From an uncultured Oscillospiraceae bacterium (GTDB lineage Bacteria; Bacillota; Clostridia; Oscillospirales; Oscillospiraceae): a DNA stretch of 44,900 nucleotides. The translations under genes were made by a program, and so were the position numbers. The stretch is from assembly GCA_947600025.1 (NCBI GenBank), contig CANQFY010000006.1, positions 1-44,900 of the forward strand, read 5' to 3'. The notes under the pieces were generated by a model. It saw nothing but the letters and a program-made list of their open reading frames with translations, was not told the origin of the DNA and did not search any database. Positions 1-7,298 of the stretch are shown in pieces; position 1 is the stretch's first letter; each line of letters begins with the position of its first letter.

Positions 1-43
1 CGGGGAAACGCAATAAACCCTATATTTTGAAAGGAGTATTTTT

Positions 44-1699
44 TTGGCAGAAAAACTGAAGATCATACCCCTGGGCGGGCTGGACGAGATCGGAAAAAAC
101 ATCACCGTCCTGGAGTATGGCAAGGATATGATCGTGGTAGACTGCGGCGTGGGCTTCCCGGAGGAAGATATGTACGGCGTGGACCTGGTGATCCCCGACT
201 TTTCCTACCTGGTGAAAAACGCCTCGAAGCTCCGGGGCATGTTCATCACCCACGGTCATGAGGATCATATCGGCTCTATACCCTACTGCATGCAGCAGGT
301 GAACTGCCCGGTACACGGCACCGCCATGACCTGCGGCCTGATCCGGCTGAAGCTGGAGGAGCACGGCCTGGATAAGACCGTAAAGCTCATTACCCACAAG
401 CCCGGGGACGTGGTGAAGGCCGGGTGCTTTACCGTGGAGTTTATCCATGTAAATCACTCCATTGCCGACGCTGTGTGCTTTGCCATCCACACGCCGGTGG
501 GCACGGTCATCGTCACCGGAGACTTCAAGATCGATCCCACCGCCAAGGACGGCATGATCGATCTGGCCCGCTTGGGCCAGCTGGGGAACGAAGGCGTGCT
601 GGCCCTGCTGTGCGACTCCACCAACGTGGAGCGCCAGGGGTACACCCCCAGCGAAAACGTGGTGGCGGAGAGCCTGGACCGCCAGTTTAAGGGCTGCGAC
701 CAGCGGATTGTGGTCACCACCTTCGCCTCCAACATGCACCGCATCCAGGCGGTGCTGGCCACCGCCCATCGGTACGGGCGGAAGGTGGCCGTTACCGGCC
801 GGAGCATGGAAAATATGCTGAAGGTGGCCCAGGAGCTGGGCTATCTCAAGGTGCCCGCCGGCGTGATCGTAGACCTTAACGCGATCCGCTCCATTCCCAG
901 CAATAAGCTGGTCATCGTCTCCACCGGTTCCCAGGGGGAAAATATGTCTGCCCTGTACCGGATGGCTTTCTCCACCCACCGGCAGGTGGAGATCCAGGCG
1001 GGGGACCGGATTATCATCTCCGCCTCCGCCATTCCCGGCAACGAAAAGGCCATCTCCAAGATCATCAACGAGCTGTACCGCAAGGGGGCCGAGGTGGTCT
1101 ACGAGAAGAGCGAGGGCCTTCACGTCTCCGGCCACGCCTGCCAGGAGGAGCTGAAGATCATCCATGCCCTGACCAAGCCCAAATTCTTCATCCCCGTTCA
1201 CGGGGAGCAGCGGCACCTCCAGCTTCACGCCCGGCTGGCCCAGCAGATGGGCATGAACCCACGGAATATTCTGGTGGGCGAGATCGGCACCGTCTTTGAG
1301 CTCACCGCCAAGTCCTGCAAGGCCGAGGGCACCGTCCAGGCCGGCATGGTGCTGGTGGACGGCACCGGCGTGGGGGACGTGGGCAGCGTGGTGCTCCGGG
1401 ACCGGAAGCACCTGGCTCAGGATGGCATGATCGTGGTGTGCGTCATTTTGTCCAGTCAGGACGGCTCCGTGATCTCCGGGCCGGATATCATCACCCGGGG
1501 CTTTGTCTATGTCAAGGAGTCCGAGGGCCTGATGGACGAGCTAAAGACCGTGGCGGAGGACGCCATCGACCGCTGCGGCCGCCGCCGGGCCCGGGATTGG
1601 ACGGCCCTGAAATCCGCCATCAAGAGCGATCTCAGCGGCTACCTGTTCCGCACCACCAAGCGCAATCCCATGATCCTGCCGGTGATCATGGAGATTTGA
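44..1699 (+). CDS. rnj: Ribonuclease J (metallo-beta-lactamase / beta-CASP RNase)
   Basis: Cytoplasmic endo- and 5'-3' exoribonuclease used by Bacillota for mRNA decay and rRNA maturation. The protein (551 aa, close to the usual 555) opens with the metallo-beta-lactamase domain; the zinc motif HGHEDH lies at about residues 70-75, followed by VNHS, VTGDFKID, a beta-CASP insertion, and the late motifs HVSGHA and PVHGEQRH. The C-terminal domain is present. The start is TTG at 44, eight bases after GAAAGGAG at 29-36; no better ATG exists. Bases 1-43 hold only this leader. The gene stands alone and ends at a hairpin at 1736. RNase J1 and J2 cannot be told apart by eye. A 463-codon open frame on the opposite strand is a shadow. 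Confidence 0.96.
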   Translation: MAEKLKIIPLGGLDEIGKNITVLEYGKDMIVVDCGVGFPEEDMYGVDLVIPDFSYLVKNASKLRGMFITHGHEDHIGSIPYCMQQVNCPVHGTAMTCGLIRLKLEEHGLDKTVKLITHKPGDVVKAGCFTVEFIHVNHSIADAVCFAIHTPVGTVIVTGDFKIDPTAKDGMIDLARLGQLGNEGVLALLCDSTNVERQGYTPSENVVAESLDRQFKGCDQRIVVTTFASNMHRIQAVLATAHRYGRKVAVTGRSMENMLKVAQELGYLKVPAGVIVDLNAIRSIPSNKLVIVSTGSQGENMSALYRMAFSTHRQVEIQAGDRIIISASAIPGNEKAISKIINELYRKGAEVVYEKSEGLHVSGHACQEELKIIHALTKPKFFIPVHGEQRHLQLHARLAQQMGMNPRNILVGEIGTVFELTAKSCKAEGTVQAGMVLVDGTGVGDVGSVVLRDRKHLAQDGMIVVCVILSSQDGSVISGPDIITRGFVYVKESEGLMDELKTVAEDAIDRCGRRRARDWTALKSAIKSDLSGYLFRTTKRNPMILPVIMEI

Positions 1700-1735
1700 G
1701 GCTTGCGTTTCATTGCTTGAATCCAATTATGAGGT

Positions 1736-1761
1736 CGTGCCGGAGCGGGAGCTCCGGCACG
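1736..1761. terminator. Hairpin terminator between convergent genes
   Basis: An 11-bp perfect stem (CGTGCCGGAGC pairing with GCTCCGGCACG) closes a GGGA loop and is followed on the plus strand by ATTTTCC. It lies between the RNase J stop (1699) and the end of the leftward FAD oxidoreductase gene (1809), so it can serve either direction; the T-rich side favours the plus strand. Confidence 0.7.
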
Positions 1762-1808
1762 ATTTTCCTATAAAAGGACACGTTCCAAGGCCGATCCAGC
1801 CCTTGGTT

Positions 1809-3125
1809 TTACAGAAAGACCGCGCCGCGGCTTTCCATGATCCTGCCCACCTGGACCCCGTCCACTTGCGCTGCCGGGCAGTCTCGGGCCAGGGCGGCGG
1901 CGATCCCCGCCGCCTCTCCCAGGGCCCGGCAGGTGGGCTGGATCCGAATGGCGGACTGGGCCACAAAGTCCGCGCCGACGCACCGCCCGGCAACCAGGAG
2001 ATTGCGGAGTCCCTTTACCACCAGGCACCGGTAGGGCACCTCGAACCAGGGCTTTTCCGGGTCCCGGTGGGGCGTGTAGCCCTCCAGTCCGCCGCCGTGG
2101 ATGTCCACGGGATAGTTGGACTGGGCCACCCGGTCCGGAAATTTTGTGTGGTCCAGCAGTTCCCGGGCGGTGAGCAGATATTCCGTACCCACCCGGCGGC
2201 TCTCCCGCACCCCCACCATGGGGGCGATCTGGAGTAGATAGGCCTTTTCGCAGCCCGGAAAGTACTTCCGGCAGAAGGCGATCTGCCGGGCGATGGCCTC
2301 CCGGCCCCGAAGCAGAACCGCCGTGCGTTGGAAGGGGTCGGTGGCGTCGGGCAGGTCCAAGAATTCCGGATGGTTCATGGCCAGGGCGTCGGGCCGTCCC
2401 TGCACGGGAAAGAGCTGAAAATAAACGCAATCCTCTTCTTCCAGGTCCCCCGCCGCCACCGCCTGGCGAAATACCGGCGTCAATGCCCAATCTCCCTGGG
2501 CGGTCACGGCGGCATACAGACTCTGCCCGCCATTTCCGCTCCGGGCGGTGTGAGGAAGGCCGGAGGCGGCGCCCCATTGGTCTAAAAACGCGCCGAATCG
2601 GGCCATATCCACCCCGCCCATCAGGTAGCGCAGGCTCATGGGCTGGTTGACGCCGTCCCTGCCCCTGAAAATTTGGGCTCCCGCCAGCTTGGAGAGCAGG
2701 CCGTCGCCGGTGCAGTCCACAAACACCCGGCCGGACACGGTTTCCAGGCCCCGGCAGGTGGCCACGGTGACGCCGGTCACCCGTCCGTTTTCCACCTGGG
2801 CCTGGCACAGCGCCACGTTCAGGCAAATCCGCACCCCTGCCTCCCGGCACAATGCCACCAGGGCCAGATCCAAGGACGCGGGGTCAAAGGCGGGCCCTTT
2901 CCCCAGCCGGGGGGAGAGGTAGGAGTTCTCCACGCCCCCCGGCAGCCGGGAGGTCATCATAGGGCTGACCAGCCCGGCCACCGCCGAACCGCCCAAGCAC
3001 CCCTGCTGCTCCAGGAGCAGCACTTCCGCGCCGCTCTCCCTTGCCGCCACGGCGGCAAAGACGCCGGAAACGCCGCCGCCGCAGATGACGACCTCCGCCC
3101 GGGCCAGTTCAGGATATTCCGCCAT
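1809..3125 (-). CDS. FAD-dependent oxidoreductase (PF12831-like)
   Basis: A 438-aa flavoprotein. The N-terminus has the dinucleotide-binding Rossmann motif GGGVSG (about residues 14-19) after VVIC, then VLLLEQQGCLGGSAVAG, typical of the FAD-dependent oxidoreductases often found in bacterial glycan loci; a CTGDGLL segment further on matches the second FAD contact. No signal peptide is seen, so it acts in the cytoplasm. The open frame extends upstream to 3266, but the ATG at 3125 is preceded by GGGAGG at the right distance and places the Rossmann strand at the start. It overlaps the preceding gene by 17 bases and is the last gene of the leftward operon. Substrate unknown; a sugar or sugar-acid derivative is inferred from context. 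Confidence 0.85.
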   Translation of the reverse strand: MAEYPELARAEVVICGGGVSGVFAAVAARESGAEVLLLEQQGCLGGSAVAGLVSPMMTSRLPGGVENSYLSPRLGKGPAFDPASLDLALVALCREAGVRICLNVALCQAQVENGRVTGVTVATCRGLETVSGRVFVDCTGDGLLSKLAGAQIFRGRDGVNQPMSLRYLMGGVDMARFGAFLDQWGAASGLPHTARSGNGGQSLYAAVTAQGDWALTPVFRQAVAAGDLEEEDCVYFQLFPVQGRPDALAMNHPEFLDLPDATDPFQRTAVLLRGREAIARQIAFCRKYFPGCEKAYLLQIAPMVGVRESRRVGTEYLLTARELLDHTKFPDRVAQSNYPVDIHGGGLEGYTPHRDPEKPWFEVPYRCLVVKGLRNLLVAGRCVGADFVAQSAIRIQPTCRALGEAAGIAAALARDCPAAQVDGVQVGRIMESRGAVFL

Positions 3126-3837
3126 GGCACGCCTCCCAATAGGTTCTTGTATTGCCGTCGAGGAAATCTCGCTCCTCCGGCAGATTGCAAACCGCGCTTT
3201 CCGGGCATTGCAAGGGGGCAAAGGACGCGAATAAGAGCCGCTCCCGGGGAAATTCCAGATACTCAAAGGGGAACAGCCCGTGGCACAGCCCCGCCGTGTC
3301 CGCCCAGAGGTTTTCTCCGGACAGCCCTTCCAGCTCCGAAAGGTAAAAATTCGACAAAATCACCTGGGTCCCCGGGCATTTTTTGGCCAGTGCCGCCGCC
3401 TCCTTCGGGTCGACCGGCGCCTGCCGGAGCAGATACTCCAGCCTCTGGTCCTCCATCCGGGCGGTGACGATCACGCCCAGTCCCAGACGTCCCGCCTCCC
3501 GGCACAGCTCCTCCGCCGCCTCCAGGGGGTAGCCGTGGATGCCGGGATAGAGCCGCACGGCCCGGGCCCCCGCCCGGGCGGCCTCCCCCAGCCGGAGGCG
3601 CCACCAGGGAAGCTCTGGATTTAAGCATACCGCCGGAGAAAAGCCCGTGCCGGACAGCGCCTCCAGCAGGGGACCGTCCCCCTCCCAGGAGTCGTTGTAG
3701 AAAACGGCGTCCAGGCTGGCCATCAGCCCGCCTCCGACGCCCGCGGCGGCCAGATCGGCCCGGCAGTTTTCCAAACTGCCCCGCCGGAGGCGACGGTAGG
3801 GCCAGTGGCCGGTGAAGCAGCCAAAGTCAAAGAGCAT
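3109..3837 (-). CDS. Degenerate amidohydrolase-fold protein (probable pseudoenzyme)
   Basis: A 242-aa protein with the same length and order of strands as the amidohydrolase encoded just upstream. By eye alignment every metal ligand of that neighbour is replaced: the HxH of FDAHAH reads FDFGCF, the strand-5 His is Thr125 (VIVTA), the strand-6 His is Asn163 (LSNF), and the strand-8 Asp is Phe206 (FASF). It is therefore unlikely to be a metal hydrolase and may be a partner subunit or use another chemistry. The start at 3837 follows GGGAGG with a 7-base gap; an ATG at 3855 lacks a ribosome binding site. It overlaps the upstream gene by 11 bases and the downstream one by 17, implying translational coupling. 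Confidence 0.75.
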   Translation of the reverse strand: MLFDFGCFTGHWPYRRLRRGSLENCRADLAAAGVGGGLMASLDAVFYNDSWEGDGPLLEALSGTGFSPAVCLNPELPWWRLRLGEAARAGARAVRLYPGIHGYPLEAAEELCREAGRLGLGVIVTARMEDQRLEYLLRQAPVDPKEAAALAKKCPGTQVILSNFYLSELEGLSGENLWADTAGLCHGLFPFEYLEFPRERLLFASFAPLQCPESAVCNLPEERDFLDGNTRTYWEACHGGIS

Positions 3838-4576
3838 TTCCGTCCCTCCCGTCAAACAGGGCCTGGGCGTTCTCCCACAGAATTTTGCGCCGCGTCTCCT
3901 GGGGAAGGGCCAAAACCTGCCCGTAGCTCATGGCGAAGGAGCCGGGCATATCCGTGCCGAAGACGATCCGATCCTTTTCCAGCAGTTCCAGAGCGTAGGG
4001 TAGATCGTCGCCCCGGCAGTTGGAGCCGGAAAGATCCACCCACACATTGGGAAGATCCCGGACCATGGGCAGGCCGTGGTAGCAGTTGCCCCCCAGGTGG
4101 GCCATCAGGAACTTGGTCCCCGGATGGCGCAGGGCCGCCCGGCGCAAATGGACGGCGGTGGACTCCCCGGCAAGCTGCCCAACGGTCTTGGCGAAGGTGT
4201 GGACCAGCACGGGAAGACCCCAGGCGCCGCAGTAGTCATACAGCCGGTCGCAGCAGGGCTCGTCGCACAGGCAGCTGACCCAAATTTTCATTCCGGAAAA
4301 GCCCTGCTCCTCCGCCCCCTGGCGGAGGACCTCCAGAGCCCCGGGCTGCTCCGGAGCCACGGTGACGTAGCCTCCGAAAAGGGGGTCCGAAAGAAGCCGG
4401 GCCGCCTGACGGTTGCATTCCTCGATTTCGGCCGGGTCCGGCGTGTGACTGCCCAGGCAGGAGATATAGATTTTAGAAATTCCGTATTTTTCCGCCGCCC
4501 GGCGGAGGAGGGCCGCGTCCTGGGCGGCCCGGCCCAGCCAAATGTGGGCATGGGCGTCGAAAATGGGCTCACTCAT
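3827..4576 (-). CDS. Amidohydrolase 2 family metal-dependent hydrolase
   Basis: A 249-aa TIM-barrel hydrolase of the PF04909 type. Metal ligands are visible: H9 and H11 in FDAHAHI, H126 in LVHTF, H160 in LMAHLGG and D209 in FGTDMP. Family members hydrolyse or decarboxylate cyclic amides, lactones or carboxylates; the substrate here is unknown. The protein is cytoplasmic. ATG at 4576 lies inside the end of the YesL-like gene (8-base overlap) and has only a poor ribosome binding site, so translation probably depends on coupling. Its direct partner gene downstream encodes a degenerate paralogue. Confidence 0.85.
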   Translation of the reverse strand: MSEPIFDAHAHIWLGRAAQDAALLRRAAEKYGISKIYISCLGSHTPDPAEIEECNRQAARLLSDPLFGGYVTVAPEQPGALEVLRQGAEEQGFSGMKIWVSCLCDEPCCDRLYDYCGAWGLPVLVHTFAKTVGQLAGESTAVHLRRAALRHPGTKFLMAHLGGNCYHGLPMVRDLPNVWVDLSGSNCRGDDLPYALELLEKDRIVFGTDMPGSFAMSYGQVLALPQETRRKILWENAQALFDGRDGNAL

Positions 4577-5264
4577 GCCGCAGCAGCGCCCCCTCCAGCT
4601 TGGGGAACAGCTTCCAGCTGGTCCAGGCGACGAGGGTTGCCGGCCCCAGGAACACGAAGGGGATGGACATCCATCCGATCCAGGCCCAAAAGGCGGCGAT
4701 CAGCGCCAAATGGAGGGCGGCCAGAAGCAGCCCCGCCAGACCGGTGGCCATGGGCAGCAACAGGGCATTTTTCCAGATGGCAGCCAGGGGCAGAGCCACC
4801 AGGGCGATCTGGGAGTAGGAATAGATGCTGAACGTGATCAGCAGGTAGCACCCCAGCGCCAGACAGGGCATCATCCAGACGGGCCGTTTCCCATCCACCA
4901 TCATGGCCAGGATCATGATGGCGTACAGCGGCAGCTGGATGGCCATGGTGGCGGCGCCCTGTTTCCAATTGGCCCGGTAGCTGGCGAAAAAGCCCCGCAT
5001 CTCAAAGGAGGGGATCTGCCGGGAGAGCTGGTAGCCAATGTCGTACATGGCCGCCAGGGCCGGTCCGGCGGGGATCAGCGCCAGCAGCGCCAGAAGAATC
5101 AGGCTGAAATTTCCCACCACCAGTCCGATACGGAGCAGCAGCAAAAAAGGCACGAAAAAGAGGATCAGTTTAAAATTTTCCAGAAAAAGCCGGAACATGT
5201 TTCCCCGGAGGGGATGGAAGGGTAGATTTTCCGGCGGATCGTTGTTCAGGGAAAAAGGATTCAC
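4569..5264 (-). CDS. YesL/DUF624-like integral membrane protein
   Basis: A 231-aa hydrophobic protein with about five membrane segments (roughly residues 30-70 as two, 105-120, 128-148, 165-190, 192-215). The N-terminal region and overall layout resemble YesL (DUF624), a small family of unknown role that is almost always encoded beside carbohydrate ABC transporters in Bacillota, as it is here. The start is GTG at 5264 after AAAGGAGG with an 8-base gap. It is the first gene after a terminator hairpin and has its own predicted promoter at 5295-5323. Family assignment is from pattern only. Confidence 0.7.
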   Translation of the reverse strand: MNPFSLNNDPPENLPFHPLRGNMFRLFLENFKLILFFVPFLLLLRIGLVVGNFSLILLALLALIPAGPALAAMYDIGYQLSRQIPSFEMRGFFASYRANWKQGAATMAIQLPLYAIMILAMMVDGKRPVWMMPCLALGCYLLITFSIYSYSQIALVALPLAAIWKNALLLPMATGLAGLLLAALHLALIAAFWAWIGWMSIPFVFLGPATLVAWTSWKLFPKLEGALLRHE

Positions 5265-5294
5265 GGCGGCGGCCTCCTTTCAAAGGGTATCTCT

Positions 5295-5323
5295 ATTATA
5301 CAAGGAAATGGGGCACGGCGCAA
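5295..5323 (-). promoter_or_regulatory. Promoter of the YesL-amidohydrolase-FAD segment, embedded in a terminator
   Basis: On the minus strand a perfect -10 TATAAT (5295-5300) sits 17 bases from TTGCGC (5318-5323, three matches to the -35 consensus). The -35 element lies in the loop of the terminator hairpin at 5306-5336 and the spacer is its descending arm. Transcription would start near 5288, just before the ribosome binding site of the gene starting at 5264. Confidence 0.55.
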
Positions 5324-5336
5324 GCGTGCCCCATTT
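5306..5336 (-). terminator. Terminator hairpin after the ABC permease genes
   Basis: A 12-bp perfect stem (AAATGGGGCACG with CGTGCCCCATTT) and a 7-base loop lie 15 bases past the stop of the second permease gene. The minus-strand 3' side continues TTTCCTTG, a modest U tract. It should end or attenuate the transporter transcript. Confidence 0.7.
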
Positions 5337-5350
5337 CTTTTGGGGAAGGA

Positions 5351-6199
5351 TCATTTCAGGCCGGAAGTGGTGGAGATGCCGTTGAGGAAGTACTTCTGCG
5401 CGAAGAAGAACAGCACGATCAAGGGCGCTGTGAACACGGTACTGGCGGCCATCAGCAGAGGCCATTCCGGGTTGTCCGCCTTGCGGAACTGCTGCAAGCC
5501 GATGGAGAGGGTGTATTTGCTGGAGCTTTGCAGATACAGCAGCGGCCCGTTCAGGTTGTTCCAGTTGGCGATGAACACCAGCACGGCGATGGTGGTCAGT
5601 ACGGATTTACACATGGGGTAGACAATAGTATACAGAATACGGATATCATTGGCTCCGTCGATCCGGGCCGCCTCCATGACGGAGGTGGGCAGGGACTTCA
5701 TGTACTGCCGGCACAGGTAGATATAGTACCCGCTGCCAAAGAAGGTAGGCAGGATCAGGGGTACGAAGGAGTCTGTCAGTCCCAGATTGGACCAGATGCT
5801 ATACATGGGGATCTGGGTGACCTGCCAGGGGATCATCATGGTAAACAGGATGATGGGGAAGATAATGGCCCCGCCCTTCCAGGGAATTTTCGTCAGGGAG
5901 TAAGCCACCAGCGGGCAGGAGAACAGAATCCCGATTACAGGCAGCACGGAGGTGATCAACGTGTTGACGATGTACTTCTGCATGTCCATCCGCTGGAATA
6001 CGGTGACAAAGTTTTCCCACATGGGCACGTCCGGCAGCCACCGAACCGGCACGGAGAACACCAGGGCGTCGCTCATCAGCGCTGTTCGCACCATCCAAAA
6101 CAGAGGCATGAAGAAAATGAAGGTGAAAAACAGCAGGGCCAGTATGCCGACTGCCCGGAAGATCCGCTGGGACAGGATGGAACCGTCAATTTTTTTCAT
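5351..6199 (-). CDS. Carbohydrate ABC transporter permease, MalG/AraQ type
   Basis: A 282-aa inner-membrane permease with six predicted membrane helices, beginning after a short cytoplasmic N-terminus. The EAA loop that docks the ATPase is at residues 176-185 (EAARIDGAND), the MalG-type form. It pairs with the permease encoded 15 bases upstream and the lipoprotein beyond it to form a CUT1-family importer for oligosaccharides or polyols. ATG at 6199 follows GGGAGG with an 8-base gap. No ATPase gene is present in the window, so a shared MsmK-like ATPase encoded elsewhere is inferred. Confidence 0.92.
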   Translation of the reverse strand: MKKIDGSILSQRIFRAVGILALLFFTFIFFMPLFWMVRTALMSDALVFSVPVRWLPDVPMWENFVTVFQRMDMQKYIVNTLITSVLPVIGILFSCPLVAYSLTKIPWKGGAIIFPIILFTMMIPWQVTQIPMYSIWSNLGLTDSFVPLILPTFFGSGYYIYLCRQYMKSLPTSVMEAARIDGANDIRILYTIVYPMCKSVLTTIAVLVFIANWNNLNGPLLYLQSSSKYTLSIGLQQFRKADNPEWPLLMAASTVFTAPLIVLFFFAQKYFLNGISTTSGLK

Positions 6200-6214
6200 A
6201 TTCTTCGCCTCCCG

Positions 6215-7195
6215 TTATTCCGCGTCGTAGCTGACGGCTTTTTCGGAGAAGTACATGACGACGGCGGTGGTGATGACCACAATAATTGCCAGCAGAACAG
6301 CCATGGCGGAGGCGTAGCCCATCCGGAATTGGAGGAACGCCTTCCGGTACAGATACAGGCAGTAGAACAGCATGGAGTTGGCGGGGCCGCCGCCGGCCAC
6401 GGCGCTGGTGTCTGTAATGCTGGAGAAAACGTAGGCCTGGGTGAAGTACTGGAAGTGGGAGATAATGGACATGATCACCTGGAATTGGATGGTGGGGGAG
6501 ATGGAGGGCAGAGTGATGGAGAAGAACTGCCGCACCGGTCCCGCGCCGTCCAGCTCCGCCGCCTCATACAGCGTTTCCGGCACGCTTCTCAGGGCCGCCA
6601 GGTAGATGACCATGCCAGTGCCGCAAGCCCAGGTGTCCATGATGATCAGGGACAGCTTGGTGAAGTTGGGATCTGTGAGCCAATAAGGGCCCTTTAGACC
6701 GAAGAAGCCCAAAAACGTGTTCAGCAGGCCGTATTGTCCGTTCAGCACCCACATGAACAGCATACAGCTGGCGACGGTGGGTACCAGCGTGGGCAGATAG
6801 AAAACAGTACGGAACACGGGGATTCCGGGAATTTTCTTTTGATTCAGCAGCAGCGCCAGCAGCAGTGCCATGATCTGCCCCAGAGGAACGCCGATCAGGG
6901 TGGCGTACAGGGTGTTGCTAAGGCTTTTCGCCACATATTTGTCATGGAAAATGTCGATATAGTTCTGCAAGCCGATCCAGTCGCACTTGGAGAACAGATT
7001 GTAGTTGGTGAAGCTGTAATAAATCGCCATTCCCACCGGAACGATGGTAAAGCACAAAAAGCCGATGATCCAGGGCGAGGCGAAGAGGATGCCCAGAGCG
7101 TTGTACCGTAAGCGCTGGCGGCGGGAACCCAGGCGGAGAGCGTTGGATTTGGCCGGTTTGGTTTTCTGCGTCTGCTTGGCCGGGATCTGTTTCAA
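6215..7195 (-). CDS. Carbohydrate ABC transporter permease, MalF/UgpA type
   Basis: A 326-aa membrane permease with a basic, Lys/Gln-rich N-terminal tail (about residues 1-30), then six predicted helices. The EAA loop is at residues 211-220 (EAAELDGAGP). It forms the heterodimeric channel with the next gene product. The start is TTG at 7195, with GGAGG seven bases upstream and no better in-frame ATG. About 100 bases separate it from the solute-binding-protein gene; that gap contains a strong hairpin (7249-7277) likely to lower permease expression relative to the binding protein. Confidence 0.92.
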   Translation of the reverse strand: MKQIPAKQTQKTKPAKSNALRLGSRRQRLRYNALGILFASPWIIGFLCFTIVPVGMAIYYSFTNYNLFSKCDWIGLQNYIDIFHDKYVAKSLSNTLYATLIGVPLGQIMALLLALLLNQKKIPGIPVFRTVFYLPTLVPTVASCMLFMWVLNGQYGLLNTFLGFFGLKGPYWLTDPNFTKLSLIIMDTWACGTGMVIYLAALRSVPETLYEAAELDGAGPVRQFFSITLPSISPTIQFQVIMSIISHFQYFTQAYVFSSITDTSAVAGGGPANSMLFYCLYLYRKAFLQFRMGYASAMAVLLAIIVVITTAVVMYFSEKAVSYDAE

Positions 7196-7248
7196 AGGAT
7201 CGACCTCCTTTTATCTGTGGGCGGGAACGGGACTGCCCCCGTTGGGAA

Positions 7249-7277
7249 GCGGGATGCCACGGAGTGTGGCATCCCGC
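7249..7277 (-). repeat. Intercistronic hairpin between binding protein and permease
   Basis: A perfect 12-bp stem (GCGGGATGCCAC with GTGGCATCCCGC) with a 5-base loop, 22 bases after the binding-protein stop. No U tract follows on the minus strand, so it is more likely an mRNA-stabilising or processing element than a terminator, as known for malE-malF type operons. Confidence 0.6.
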
Positions 7278-7298
7278 CCGGTGGATTCAGCGATTGGA

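Noticed and set aside
3125-3266. N-terminal 47-residue extension of the FAD oxidoreductase
   Set aside because: It overlaps the preceding gene deeply, shows no conserved sequence, and the ATG at 3125 has a good ribosome binding site just before the Rossmann strand.
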